From contig JBFWYO010000059.1 in NCBI GenBank assembly GCA_050186335.1, positions 1 to 31,637 on the forward strand: a stretch of DNA of 31,637 bases, read 5' to 3'. Made by a program: the position numbers and the translations under genes. Origin of the DNA: JBFWYO01 sp050186335 (GTDB lineage Bacteria > Pseudomonadota > Alphaproteobacteria > Bin65). How positions within the stretch are numbered: the stretch's first letter is position 1; every line of letters starts with the position of its first letter. Below the pieces are notes generated by a model. The model was given only the letters and a program-made list of their open reading frames with translations, was not told the DNA's origin and made no database searches. Shown one piece after another: positions 5,919-15,754 of the stretch.

Positions 5919-7529
5919 CTACACGGCGTTTTTCAGCGCCAATTTGTCGATCTTGCCGGCGCCGGTTTTCGGCAGCGCGTCGACGAAGTGAATGTGTTTC
6001 GGCACCTTGTACTTGACCAAGCTGGTCCGGCAATACACGTCCAGCTCTTCGGCCGTGAGCTTGGCGCCCGGCTTGAGCGCGACCACGCATTTGACGGCCT
6101 CGCCGGAAATCCCATCCGGGACGCCGATCGTCGCGGCCTCGTGGATCGCCGGGTGCTTGTGCAGATGCTCGTCGATTTCGCGCGGGTAGACGTTGAAACC
6201 GGAGACCAGGATCATCTCCTTCTTGCGGTCGACGATGTAGAGATAGCCCTCGTCGTCGAAATGACCGATATCGCCGGTATAGAGCCAGCCGTCGCGGAGC
6301 GCATGCGCGGTTTCCTCGGGCTTGTTGCGGTAGCCGAGCATGACCTGCGGACCGCGCACGCGAATTTCGCCGATTTCGCCGGCCGGCAGCAAGCGGGTGC
6401 CGGTCTCCAGATCGACGATTTCGATGTCGACATCGGCGCACGGCAAACCGACCGAACGGATTTTACGCCGTCCTTCCACCGGATTGCCGGCGATCGGCGC
6501 GCATTCCGACATGCCGACGCCTTCGTGGATCGGCACTTTGGTTTCACGTTCCCAGGCCAGCAGCAATTCCTCGGAGCAGGGCGCGCCGCCGGAAATGCAT
6601 GTTTTCAGCGCAGAGAAATCCGTCGTGCGGTAGTTTTCCGCGCCGCGCAGCGCAACGTAGATTGCCGACGGACCGCCGGCGAAGAAGGTGATTCGGTGCC
6701 TGCTGAATAAATCCAGCACCAGCGGCGGCTTGAACGCCGAGGCGAGCACAGTCGTCGCTCCCGCGTGCATCGGCACGAGCACCGTGAACCAGAAGCCCCA
6801 GATGTGAAAGTTCGGCGCCACGTTCAGCACGCGTTCGCGATCCTGCGGGATCGGCCACACGCCCAACGCCGTGCGCGCGTGCGCCATCAGGCCGCTGTGG
6901 CGATGCTCGGCCGCCTTCGGCACGCCGGTCGTGCCGCCGGTGAAGAACATGGCGGCCATATTTTCCGGCCGCGGCAGCGGCTTCGGCAGTTCCACGTTGC
7001 CGGCCTCGGCCCAGGGTTCGATGCGCGTCGCACCTTCGCCGAGCGCGAGCAGGTGCGGCACGCCCGCCTGTGCGGCAACTGCCTGCGCACGCGCAAGCGC
7101 TGCCGGCGCGCAGATCAGAACTTGCGCCTGCACATCGCCCAGCGCGCGCAGCAGCTCCGGATCGGTAAACAGCGGGTTGATCGGCGCCACCTGCGCGCCG
7201 GCCGCCATGGCCGCGAGCAGCGCGACCGCCGTTTCCAGGCCGTTGGTCATGGAGATCGCGACGCGCGTGTTGTTTGTCACGCCCATCGCGCGCAATCGAT
7301 GCGCAAGACCGGCCACGGCGCTGGCGTAAGCGCGGTAGGTCAACGAACGATCGTCGACGATAATGCCGATGCGGTCGCCGATCACATCGGCGTTACGCTC
7401 GAGCGCATGCACCACGGTATCGAAACGGGGATAGGCCGGATTGAGGCGGTAAACCGGGCGATCCGCTGTCATGTGCGGTCCGACCGCGGCGGCGGCAATC
7501 GAGTAGTCGTCATGAGCTTGCTCCCACAT
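5919..7529 (-). CDS. Fatty-acyl/aryl-CoA ligase (AMP-forming)
   Basis: A 536-residue adenylate-forming enzyme (ANL superfamily) that activates a carboxylic acid to its acyl-adenylate and then its CoA thioester. Visible motifs: the phosphate-binding loop TGGTTGVPK at 197-205, GVGMSECAPI, the YTGDIGHFDDEG segment with the ribose-contacting Asp, the hinge DRKKEMILVSGFNVYP and the C-terminal LPKTGAGKIDK carrying the catalytic lysine. Overall it resembles long-chain fatty-acid-CoA ligases. ATG 7529 is the first possible start; an internal ATG at 7472 (MTADRPVYRL) is a reasonable alternative. It lies 111 bp downstream of the ExoD-like gene on the same strand. The acid substrate is not determinable. 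Confidence 0.9.
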   Translation of the reverse strand: MWEQAHDDYSIAAAAVGPHMTADRPVYRLNPAYPRFDTVVHALERNADVIGDRIGIIVDDRSLTYRAYASAVAGLAHRLRAMGVTNNTRVAISMTNGLETAVALLAAMAAGAQVAPINPLFTDPELLRALGDVQAQVLICAPAALARAQAVAAQAGVPHLLALGEGATRIEPWAEAGNVELPKPLPRPENMAAMFFTGGTTGVPKAAEHRHSGLMAHARTALGVWPIPQDRERVLNVAPNFHIWGFWFTVLVPMHAGATTVLASAFKPPLVLDLFSRHRITFFAGGPSAIYVALRGAENYRTTDFSALKTCISGGAPCSEELLLAWERETKVPIHEGVGMSECAPIAGNPVEGRRKIRSVGLPCADVDIEIVDLETGTRLLPAGEIGEIRVRGPQVMLGYRNKPEETAHALRDGWLYTGDIGHFDDEGYLYIVDRKKEMILVSGFNVYPREIDEHLHKHPAIHEAATIGVPDGISGEAVKCVVALKPGAKLTAEELDVYCRTSLVKYKVPKHIHFVDALPKTGAGKIDKLALKNAV

Positions 7530-7640
7530 CGGTCATCGTCAATACGCAACCGTATGTTGGGCAAATATGAATTCGGCGCGCGCGATTTGTCAACCGATCT
7601 GAGCCGGAACATTCGAGCCGGTCGCGCGACGGCGGCGACG

Positions 7641-8243
7641 CTACATGCGCTCCAGCCAGTTGAAGCCCTCGACCAGCGCCCAGCCGGCCACGCCCATGGC
7701 ACCGAGCGTCGCCAGCGCCGCCAGCAGGGCGAGACACAGCACCAGCCCATCCTCTTCCAGATAGGCGAAGGCGACCAGCATGACGACTATCGCGGCGGGT
7801 ATCTGGCTGAACGGAATCGGCGCCAGCAAAGCGAACCCGAGCAGCAGCATGAAGCCGCCGACCACCCGTTGGGTCGCCATGAAGGGCGTGCGCCAGCGCG
7901 GGCGGATGATTCGCTCGAGCCAGCGCAGGGTCGGATCGATGCGCCGTATCAGGCGCGCCAACTTCGCGACCGAGATCGGCCGTTTGCCGACGAAGCGCGG
8001 CAGGACCGGCACCGGCTGCGCCAGGATCATCTGGATTGCCGGGATCATCAACAGAATGCCGACGATGCCGGACGCGCCCGGTACAAGCGCGATCAATGCC
8101 ATGAGGAACATCAGGATGCCAAACGAGCGCTCGTGCAAATTCTCGATCAGCCAAGCCAAAGTGACGTGCGTACCCGGCGCCGCGGCGATCAGTTCGCCGA
8201 GAATGGTCGAAGTGGGCGCGCGTATGTCTTCCCGAACGGACAC
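7641..8243 (-). CDS. ExoD-family membrane protein
   Basis: A 200-residue integral membrane protein matching the ExoD (exopolysaccharide synthesis) family in length and pattern: a cytoplasmic N-terminus (ILGELIAAAPGTHVTLAWLI), a conserved SFGILMFLMALIALVPG segment, GILLMIPAIQMIL, a basic loop (RWLERIIRPRWRT) and C-terminal hydrophobic stretches with FAYLEEDGLV. ExoD was described in Sinorhizobium as affecting exopolysaccharide production and alkaline tolerance; the molecular role is unknown. The first usable start is GTG 8243, with no clear Shine-Dalgarno. It is the first gene of a possible leftward pair with the CoA ligase. Confidence 0.85.
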   Translation of the reverse strand: MSVREDIRAPTSTILGELIAAAPGTHVTLAWLIENLHERSFGILMFLMALIALVPGASGIVGILLMIPAIQMILAQPVPVLPRFVGKRPISVAKLARLIRRIDPTLRWLERIIRPRWRTPFMATQRVVGGFMLLLGFALLAPIPFSQIPAAIVVMLVAFAYLEEDGLVLCLALLAALATLGAMGVAGWALVEGFNWLERM

Positions 8244-8726
8244 TGTTTTTATCGTTGCGGCTGGAGTTGCAGGGCAAACGCGCGTGGCGCCGGTTTCAAT
8301 ATTAAGCCGCGCGCGCGGCCGCGCCTATCGAATACCTTCGGTCGGTCAAAAAAACATTTTGCTGACCGTGCAAACCGTCAAGCCGACATGTCCGGCAATG
8401 TCTGTGCATGTGGCCATGGAAAGTGAGCCGTTCATACCGCGATCCATTGAGGCAGCCATGTCCGAACGGGTCGGGAACTCAACGGCGGTGCATCGCGAAG
8501 GTCTGCGTCAGGTTCCGTTCCTGCGGGCCGCCGCGGCCGGCCGGCACCGATTGCATTGCACAAAATCGACCCTCGAACCGGCGGTGGCGGTGTCGGTGCC
8601 GCAAATCTGATTGGCGGGCAGCGCCGTCCAAATGCTATAAAGATCAACGAATTCGGCCCTGTCCGGGCGTGGGGAAAGCGCGGACGAGGAACGGGTCGAA
8701 CCAAACCCGGATTTGGGAGAGGCTTT
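8244..8726. other. 483-bp intergenic region between divergent genes
   Basis: No convincing gene. It separates the leftward ExoD-like gene from the rightward ABC importer operon. Visible structure: a GC-only 14-bp palindrome at 8306-8319, a spaced inverted repeat CGGTCA / TGACCG (14-base spacing, about 8340-8367) flanking an A/T-rich stretch, and a promoter-like pair at 8611-8641. A 50-codon frame at 8458-8610 is not supported by composition. Confidence 0.45.
8611..8641 (+). promoter_or_regulatory. Weak promoter candidate for the ABC importer operon
   Basis: TTGGCG and TATAAA separated by 19 bases, longer than the optimal 17. The -10-like element is good. It lies 86 bp before the binding-protein start. 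No better pair was found in the intergenic region. Confidence 0.3.
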
Positions 8727-10337
8727 ATGTCGATACAGAAATTGCTTCGCCGTGGCGCTGCGATGGGTGCGATCGCAGTTGGCCTCGCAGCGGCCGCGGC
8801 GGGCATGGCACCCGTCGAGGCGAAAACCTTCAAGTGGGCAAACGACGGCGATATCGGTTCGATGGATCCGCATCATCGGAACGAGACTTTTTCGTTGGGC
8901 TTGCTGGAAAACGTGTACGAGCCGCTTGCCCGGCGCGACAAGAATCTCAAGCTCGAGCCGGCACTCGCGACCGAGTGGAAGCAGGTGTCGCCGTTGCTGT
9001 GGCGGATCCTGCTGCGCCAGAACGTCAAGTTCCACGACGGCACGCCGTTCTCGGCCGACGACGTGGTGTTCTCGCTGGCACGCGCGAACAGTCCGGGTTC
9101 GAACATGACCGGCTACTTCACCTCGGTGAAGGAAGTCCGCAAGATCGACGCCAATACCGTCGAAATCGACACCAAGGTGCCCGACGCGCTCCTGATGGAA
9201 AAATTCGCCACCATCTTCATCATGTCGAAGGCGTGGTCGGAGAAGAACAACGCGCAGAATTCGATCGATCTGACCAAGAAAGAAGAGAATTTCGCCACAC
9301 GCAATTCGAACGGCACCGGCCCCTACATGCTGAAAAGCCGCGAGCCGGATGTGCAGACCATCCTGGTCAAGAATCCGACCTGGTGGGACAAGCCGATTTC
9401 CAACGTCGACGAAGTGCTTTTCCGGCGCATCCCGAACGATGCCACGCGCGTCGCGGCGCTACTGTCCGGCGAAATCGACATGATGTACACGGTACCGCCG
9501 CAGGACACGGAAAGACTGTCGAAGACCCAGGGCGTGAAGGTGCTGATCAAGCCGGAAACGCGGGTCGTCTACCTGATCTTCGATGTCGCGCGCGAAGAAC
9601 TGCAATATTCCAGCGTCAAGGGCAAGAATCCGTTCAAGGACAAGCGCGTCCGCGAGGCGTTCTACATCGCCATCGACGTCGAAACGATCAAGACGCGCAT
9701 CATGCGCAACCAGTCCGCGCCGACGGCGCTGCTCGTTGCCCCAGGCCTGAGCGGCTACATCAAGGAAGTCGACGTGCGTCCGAAATACGATCCCGAGCGC
9801 GCCAAGAAGCTGATGACCGAGGCGGGCTTTCCGAACGGGTTCGAGATCACGATGAACTGCCCGAACGACCGCTACGTCAACGACGAGAAGATTTGCCAGG
9901 CCGCGGCCGCCATGCTGGCCCGCATCAATGTCAAGGTGAACCTGCAGGCGGAAACGCGCAGCAAGTATTTCGGCAAGGTGATGGGGCCGAAATACGACGC
10001 CAATTTCATGATGCTCGGCTGGGCGCCGGCGACCTACGACGTGCACAACTCGTTCGAAAATCTGCTGCAGACGCGCAACGCGCAAACCAGGAAGGGGTTC
10101 TTCAATCTGGGCGGCTGGTCGAACGCGGAGTTCGACGCGCTGTCCGACCAGATCGCGACCGAGATCGATCTGGCCAAGCGCAACGAATTGATCAAGAAGG
10201 CGCACCAGATCATGTTGGCCGAGTTTCCGATCATCGCCCTGCACCAGCAGGCGCTGGTCTGGGCCACGCGGGCGAACGTCGAGATGGAGCAGCCGGCCGA
10301 CAATCGCATTCCGTATCGCTTCATCAACATGAAGTGA
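8727..10337 (+). CDS. ABC importer substrate-binding protein, peptide/opine family
   Basis: A 536-residue periplasmic binding protein of the DppA/OppA type (SBP family 5). A Sec signal peptide spans about residues 1-32 (basic SIQKLLRRG, then an Ala-rich core, ending PVEA before KTFKW). There is no lipobox cysteine, so it should be soluble in the periplasm. Mature features typical of the family include DIGSMDPH, NVKFHDGTPFSADDVVFSL and a C-terminal LAEFPIIALHQQ. The ATG at 8727 has a GGGAGAGG ribosome site and begins the signal peptide; longer in-frame extensions lack both. It heads a five-gene importer cluster. The ligand may be a peptide, nickel, glutathione or a conjugated aromatic compound; sequence alone does not say. 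Confidence 0.92.
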   Translation: MSIQKLLRRGAAMGAIAVGLAAAAAGMAPVEAKTFKWANDGDIGSMDPHHRNETFSLGLLENVYEPLARRDKNLKLEPALATEWKQVSPLLWRILLRQNVKFHDGTPFSADDVVFSLARANSPGSNMTGYFTSVKEVRKIDANTVEIDTKVPDALLMEKFATIFIMSKAWSEKNNAQNSIDLTKKEENFATRNSNGTGPYMLKSREPDVQTILVKNPTWWDKPISNVDEVLFRRIPNDATRVAALLSGEIDMMYTVPPQDTERLSKTQGVKVLIKPETRVVYLIFDVAREELQYSSVKGKNPFKDKRVREAFYIAIDVETIKTRIMRNQSAPTALLVAPGLSGYIKEVDVRPKYDPERAKKLMTEAGFPNGFEITMNCPNDRYVNDEKICQAAAAMLARINVKVNLQAETRSKYFGKVMGPKYDANFMMLGWAPATYDVHNSFENLLQTRNAQTRKGFFNLGGWSNAEFDALSDQIATEIDLAKRNELIKKAHQIMLAEFPIIALHQQALVWATRANVEMEQPADNRIPYRFINMK

Positions 10338-10376
10338 CGGTGGACGTGCGCAACGTGGACCCATCGAACTGAACCG

Positions 10377-10405
10377 GCGGCCCAGGCTTTGAAAACCTGG
10401 GCCGC
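10377..10405 (+). promoter_or_regulatory. Hairpin between binding-protein and permease genes
   Basis: A perfect 10-bp GC-rich stem (GCGGCCCAGG / CCTGGGCCGC) with a 9-base loop, 40 bp after the binding-protein stop and 19 bp before the permease start. No U-tract follows. Hairpins in this position commonly protect the binding-protein mRNA and reduce expression of downstream permease genes, fitting the usual excess of binding protein. Confidence 0.55.
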
Positions 10406-10423
10406 GCGGTTTCGGCGCCCGCC

Positions 10424-11443
10424 ATGCTCGCCTTCGTGATCCGCCGGCTCCTGCAATCCATCGTCGTCCTGCTGGCGGTGGCGGCGGTCGCGTTCGTGAT
10501 CTTCAACTACGTCGGCGACCCGATCAACGCGATGGTCGGGCAGGACACCTCGCAGCAGGACCGCGAGGCGCTGCGCGAACGACTGGGTCTCAACAATCCG
10601 TTGCCGGTGCGCTACGTGGAGTTCGTCTGGCGCGCGATCCACGGCGATTTCGGAATCTCGTATCGGTTGGCCGAGCCGGTGCTGCCGGCGATTCTCCGGC
10701 GCTTTCCGGCAACCATGGAACTCAGCCTGGTGGCGGCATTGCTTGCCGTTGTTGTCGGGATTCCGCTCGGCGTCTATACCGGACTCTACCCGCGCCGCTG
10801 GTTGAGCCGGTTTTTTCAGGTCACCTCGCTGATCGGCGTCTCACTGCCGACATTCCTGATCGGCATCCTGCTGATCCTGATCTTCTCCGTCCTGTGCACC
10901 TTCACGGCGCCGAAAATCGGTATCGACCCGCGCTATTGCCTGCCATCCTCCGGGCGCGGAGATCTGACCGATCTGGGCTGGTGGAAAACCGGATTTCTGA
11001 CCGTCGGCGGCTTGAAGGCGCTGATTCTGCCTTCGATCACGCTCGGTCTGTTCCAGATGACGCTCATCATGCGCCTGGTGCGCGCGGAGATGCTGGAAGT
11101 GCTGCGCACCGATTACATCAAGTTTGCCCGCGCACGCGGCCTGAGCGACCGCACCGTGCATTTCGGCCACGCGCTCAAGAACTCCCTGGTGCCGGTGATC
11201 ACGATCACCGGCTTGCAGCTGGGCGCCATCATCGCCTTCGCCATCATCACCGAAACCGTGTTTGCCTGGCCGGGCATGGGCCAATTGTTCGTCCAATCGG
11301 TCTATTCGACCGACATCCCGGTGATGGCCGCGTATCTGGTGTTCGTCGGTTTCATTATCGTGATCATCAACTTGATCACCGACCTGTTGTATTTCGCGGT
11401 CGATCCGCGGCTGCGCGATTCGGCGTTTCGAGGCGCGCGATGA
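10424..11443 (+). CDS. ABC importer permease, DppB type
   Basis: A 339-residue inner-membrane permease. It starts with the typical RRLLQSIVVLLAVAAVAFV first helix, has the family's periplasmic segment with LGLNNPLPVRYVEFV and GDFGISY, and the cytoplasmic EAA loop (IKFARARGLSDRTVHFGHAL, about residues 230-250) that contacts an ATPase. The last helices lead to a LYFAVDPRLR ending, standard for DppB-like subunits. Its stop overlaps the start of the next gene (ATGA), so the two are translationally coupled. It pairs with the DppC-type subunit to form the channel. Confidence 0.93.
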   Translation: MLAFVIRRLLQSIVVLLAVAAVAFVIFNYVGDPINAMVGQDTSQQDREALRERLGLNNPLPVRYVEFVWRAIHGDFGISYRLAEPVLPAILRRFPATMELSLVAALLAVVVGIPLGVYTGLYPRRWLSRFFQVTSLIGVSLPTFLIGILLILIFSVLCTFTAPKIGIDPRYCLPSSGRGDLTDLGWWKTGFLTVGGLKALILPSITLGLFQMTLIMRLVRAEMLEVLRTDYIKFARARGLSDRTVHFGHALKNSLVPVITITGLQLGAIIAFAIITETVFAWPGMGQLFVQSVYSTDIPVMAAYLVFVGFIIVIINLITDLLYFAVDPRLRDSAFRGAR

Positions 11444-12351
11444 CGGCATGGCGGCGCGTCATCGACAGCGACCTGTATTACAGCTTCACGCGTTCGAAGC
11501 TGACCGTGGCAGCCGCCGCGATCGCCGTGATCTTCATTCTGGCCTCGCTGTTCGCGCCGCTGGTGGCGCCCCACAATCCATTCGATCTGGCGACCGTCCA
11601 GACCATCGACGGCGACATGCCGCCGGCATGGAGCGAAAACGGCAGCACGAAATATCTGCTCGGCACGGACGATCAAGGCCGCGATATTCTGAGCACTATT
11701 TTGTATGGTTCGCGCTCGTCGCTGCTGGTCGGCTTCCTATCGGTATTGCTGGCGATGGCAATCGGCATCACGCTTGGACTGGTGGCCGGGTTTTCCGGCG
11801 GCTTGATCGACGCGGTGATCATGCGCACCGCCGACGTGCAGCTGTCGTTTCCGGCCATCCTGGTCGCGCTCCTGATCGACGGCATCGTGCGTGCGGTTTT
11901 GGGCGAAGCCGCGCACCAGCAGGCAGCCATTTACGTGCTGATCGTCTCGATCGGCTTGTCGTTCTGGGTGCAGTACGCACGCACCGTGCGCGCTTCGGTC
12001 ATGGTCGAAAAGAACAAGGAGTATGTCCAGGCGGCGCGCGTGACCGGCCTGCCGAGTTTCCGGATCGCATTGCGGCATGTTCTGCCGAACGTCATGGGGC
12101 CGGTACTGGTCATCGGCACGATCAATCTGGCGCTGGCGATCATCACCGAGGCGACGTTGTCGTTCCTGGGCGTCGGTTTGCCGATCACCGAGCCGTCGCT
12201 CGGCACGCTGATCAGCATCGGCCAGAAATACCTGTTCGCCGGCGAATGGTGGATCACGGTTTTCCCGGGCCTGGCGCTGGCCATCTTCGTACTTTCGATA
12301 AATCTGCTCGGCGACTGGCTGCGCGACGCGCTCAACCCGAGGCTGCGATGA
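11440..12351 (+). CDS. ABC importer permease, DppC type
   Basis: A 303-residue second permease. It has the short cytoplasmic N-terminus and first helix typical of DppC (SKLTVAAAAIAVIFILASLF), then HNPF, the LLGTDDQGRDILSTILYGSR segment before the core helices, and an EAA loop (EYVQAARVTGLPSFRIALRH). It ends LGDWLRDALNPRLR, characteristic of the family. The ATG at 11440 overlaps the upstream stop and the TGA overlaps the next ATG at 12348, so expression is coupled on both sides. Confidence 0.93.
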   Translation: MTAWRRVIDSDLYYSFTRSKLTVAAAAIAVIFILASLFAPLVAPHNPFDLATVQTIDGDMPPAWSENGSTKYLLGTDDQGRDILSTILYGSRSSLLVGFLSVLLAMAIGITLGLVAGFSGGLIDAVIMRTADVQLSFPAILVALLIDGIVRAVLGEAAHQQAAIYVLIVSIGLSFWVQYARTVRASVMVEKNKEYVQAARVTGLPSFRIALRHVLPNVMGPVLVIGTINLALAIITEATLSFLGVGLPITEPSLGTLISIGQKYLFAGEWWITVFPGLALAIFVLSINLLGDWLRDALNPRLR

Positions 12352-13336
12352 GCGACGCCAGCCCCTTGTTGGAGGTTCGCCACCTGCGCGTCGAGTTTCC
12401 GACGCGGCGCGGCACGCTGGTCGCGGTCGACGACATCTCGTTCTCCCTTGCGCCCGGCGAGGTATTGGGCGTGGTCGGCGAATCGGGCGCCGGCAAATCG
12501 CTGACCGGTGCTGCGATCATCGGATTGCTCGAGCCGCCCGGCCGCATCGCCGCGGGGGAAATTCACCTGGACGGAAGGCGCATCGACAATCTGCCGTATG
12601 CCGAGATGCGCAAGATTCGCGGCCGGCGTATCGGCGCCATCTTCCAGGATCCGCTGACCAGCCTGAACCCGCTTTATACGATCGGCCGCCAGCTGGTCGA
12701 AACCATGCGCACGCATCTGCCGATGGGGGATAAGGAAGCGCACGACCGCGCCGTGCAATTGCTCAAGGATGTCGGCATTCCGGCCGCGGAACACCGGCTG
12801 GACAATTATCCGCACCAGTTCTCGGGCGGCATGCGGCAGCGGGTCGTGATCGCCTTGGCGCTCGCGGCCGACCCGCAACTCATCATCGCGGACGAACCGA
12901 CGACCGCGCTCGACGTATCGATTCAGGCCCAGATCATCCAGTTGCTCAAACGCCTGTGCCGCGAACGGCGGACCGCCGTGGTCTTGATCACGCACGATAT
13001 GGGCGTCATCGCCGAAACCGCCGACCGCGTGGCGGTGATGTACGCGGGGCGGATCGCGGAGATCGGTCCCGTGCGCCAGATCATCAAGTCTCCGCTGCAT
13101 CCCTACACGTCGGGCCTGATGGGCGCCATTCCGATGGTCGGCCAGGATGTGCATCGCCTGGCTCAGATCGACGGCGCGATGCCGCGGCTGAACGCCATCC
13201 CGCCGGGTTGCGCGTTCAATCCGCGCTGTCCGAAAGCATTCGACCGTTGCCGACGGGATCGGCCGGACGCACTGCCGCACGACGGGCGGCAGGTGGCGTG
13301 CTGGTTGTACGACGCGCAACCGGCGAAGGTCCCGGC

Positions 13337-13340
<4 letters not shown>
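12348..13340 (+). CDS. ABC importer ATPase, DppD type
   Basis: A 330-residue nucleotide-binding subunit. Walker A is GESGAGKS (44-51), the signature is FSGGMRQR (158-165), Walker B ends at D182-E183 and the switch histidine is H216 (LITHDMG). The C-terminal oligopeptide-transporter extension contains PPGCAFNPRCP and further cysteines (FDRC, VACW); such cysteine clusters are a feature of Dpp/Opp ATPases and have been linked to an iron-sulfur cluster in some members. ATGA overlaps join it to both neighbours. It works as a heterodimer with the next gene product. Confidence 0.94.
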
Positions 13341-14398
<1,058 letters not shown>

Positions 14399-14451
14399 AT
14401 GACAAGCTGCGATTCAAAACCACCCGAACCGCCTCGCCGCAGGAGATTCTG

Positions 14452-15621
14452 ATGCCCGTGCTCGACCGCATCCGCGAATACCAAGCCGACATGTCGTCCT
14501 GGCGACGCGATATCCATGCGCATCCGGAGATCGCCTACGAAGAAGTCCGCACGGCAGACGTTGTGGCGCAGAAACTCACCGAATTCGGCATCCCGATTCA
14601 TCGCGGCATGGGCAAGACCGGCGTGGTCGGTACGCTCAAAGTCGGCAACGGCAACCGCGCAATCGCGCTGCGCGCCGACATGGATGCGCTGGAACTCGAC
14701 GAAAAGAATACGTTTGCGCATGCGTCCAAGCACGCCGGTAAGATGCACGCCTGCGGCCACGACGGTCACAGTACGATGTTGCTGGGCGCGGCGCGCTATC
14801 TCGCCGAGACGAGGCGATTCAACGGCACCGTGCATTTCATCTTCCAACCGGCGGAAGAGGGACGTAACGGCGCCAAAGCGATGATCGACGACGGGCTATT
14901 CGAGAAATTCCCGGTGGAGTCGGTTTACGGCATGCACAACATGCCCGGCTTCGACGCCGGCAAAATACTGGTTCGCAGCGGACCGATGATGGCTTCGGCC
15001 GATTTCGTGCGTATTCGCATTCAAGGCAAGGGCGGTCATGCGGCGTTCCCGCACCAGACCGTCGATCCAGTGCTGATCGCGGCGCAGCTCATTCAAGCCA
15101 TCCAGGGCATCGTCGCGCGCAATGTCGATCCGCTCGAAGCGGGCGTCGTGACCATTGCGATGATCCACGGCGGGCATGCGCGCAACATCATTCCCGACGA
15201 CGTCGAATTGCAGGGCACGGCGCGCGCGTTCTCGACCAAGATGCAGGAACTGATCCAGGACCGGCTGCAGAAACTTTGCGATGGAATTGCCGCCGCGCAC
15301 GGCGCCAAGATCGAGCTGCATTACGAACGCCTGTATCCGCCGACCGTCAACACCGAGGACGAAACCAAGGAAGCGGCGGCCGCGGCCGCTGAAGTGGTCG
15401 GCAGGGAAAACGTACAATGGAATCCGCCGCCGGCCATGGGCGCCGAAGACTTCGCCTGGATGCTGCGCGAGAAGCCGGGCTCATACGTGTGGATCGGCAA
15501 CGGAGCGGGCGAAGGCGGCTGCATGCTGCACAACCCGCATTACGATTTTAACGACGACATATTGCCGGTCGGCGCGTCCTACTGGGTTGCGCTGACCGAA
15601 CGGCTGCTTAAAGTCGACTGA
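14452..15621 (+). CDS. M20 family amidohydrolase / metallopeptidase
   Basis: A 389-residue zinc/manganese hydrolase of the M20D type (hippurate hydrolase, N-acyl-amino-acid amidohydrolase, IAA-amino-acid hydrolase relatives). The metal and catalytic residues are visible: ACGHDGHS (C101, H103, D104), the PAEEG pair E135-E136, H162 in YGMHNMPG, and a C-terminal MLHNPHYDFNDD. The RDIHAHPEIAYEE start is typical. It cleaves an amide bond in an N-acyl or N-aroyl amino acid in the cytoplasm. An AGGAG ribosome site at 14441-14445 fixes the start. Its place between a peptide-type importer and an aromatic dioxygenase operon suggests that it frees an aromatic acid from an imported conjugate; this is inference. 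Confidence 0.92.
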   Translation: MPVLDRIREYQADMSSWRRDIHAHPEIAYEEVRTADVVAQKLTEFGIPIHRGMGKTGVVGTLKVGNGNRAIALRADMDALELDEKNTFAHASKHAGKMHACGHDGHSTMLLGAARYLAETRRFNGTVHFIFQPAEEGRNGAKAMIDDGLFEKFPVESVYGMHNMPGFDAGKILVRSGPMMASADFVRIRIQGKGGHAAFPHQTVDPVLIAAQLIQAIQGIVARNVDPLEAGVVTIAMIHGGHARNIIPDDVELQGTARAFSTKMQELIQDRLQKLCDGIAAAHGAKIELHYERLYPPTVNTEDETKEAAAAAAEVVGRENVQWNPPPAMGAEDFAWMLREKPGSYVWIGNGAGEGGCMLHNPHYDFNDDILPVGASYWVALTERLLKVD

Positions 15622-15645
15622 CGAGCGATTTTTTTTCCGCCGCCC

Positions 15646-15674
15646 TTGGCAAATCGACCCGAAGCGGCTATTTT
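15646..15674 (+). promoter_or_regulatory. sigma70-like promoter of the dioxygenase operon
   Basis: TTGGCA (15646-15651), exactly 17 bases, TATTTT (15669-15674). Both hexamers are good matches and the spacing is optimal. The predicted start of transcription is near 15681-15683, just before a perfect inverted repeat. It is the most convincing promoter in the window. Confidence 0.6.
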
Positions 15675-15686
15675 CCGCCCTAATGG

Positions 15687-15706
15687 ATTCTATAGTTCTA
15701 TAGAAT
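15687..15706. promoter_or_regulatory. Operator candidate, 9-bp perfect inverted repeat
   Basis: ATTCTATAG, two bases, CTATAGAAT. The repeat is A/T-rich in a GC-rich region and begins a few bases downstream of the predicted transcription start, where a bound repressor would block the operon. The size and layout suit a dimeric GntR-, MarR- or IclR-type regulator. No regulator gene is adjacent, so it would have to act from elsewhere. Confidence 0.55.
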
Positions 15707-15754
15707 TTATCGCCGAACGCGTTGAAAACAGGCGAAATTCCAGGGAGAGACGCG

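Noticed and set aside
8306..8319. A 14-bp GC-only palindrome
   Set aside because: Alternating GC palindromes arise readily in DNA of this composition; no other evidence of a site.
8458..8610. A 50-codon plus-strand frame with a GAGG-like site upstream
   Set aside because: No recognisable features, unremarkable composition, and it lies in the leader region of the importer operon. It cannot be told from chance.
8685..8720. Sequence resembling a tRNA T-arm (GGGTCGAACC)
   Set aside because: No acceptor stem, anticodon arm or D-arm could be assembled around it.
15622..15640. A run of eight T after the amidohydrolase gene, like the tail of an intrinsic terminator
   Set aside because: No stem longer than about three pairs could be found directly before it.
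15722..15754. An upstream in-frame TTG start for the dioxygenase large subunit
   Set aside because: The ATG at 15755 has a strong GGGAGAG ribosome site, and the additional residues (MKTGEIPGRDA) are not typical of the family.
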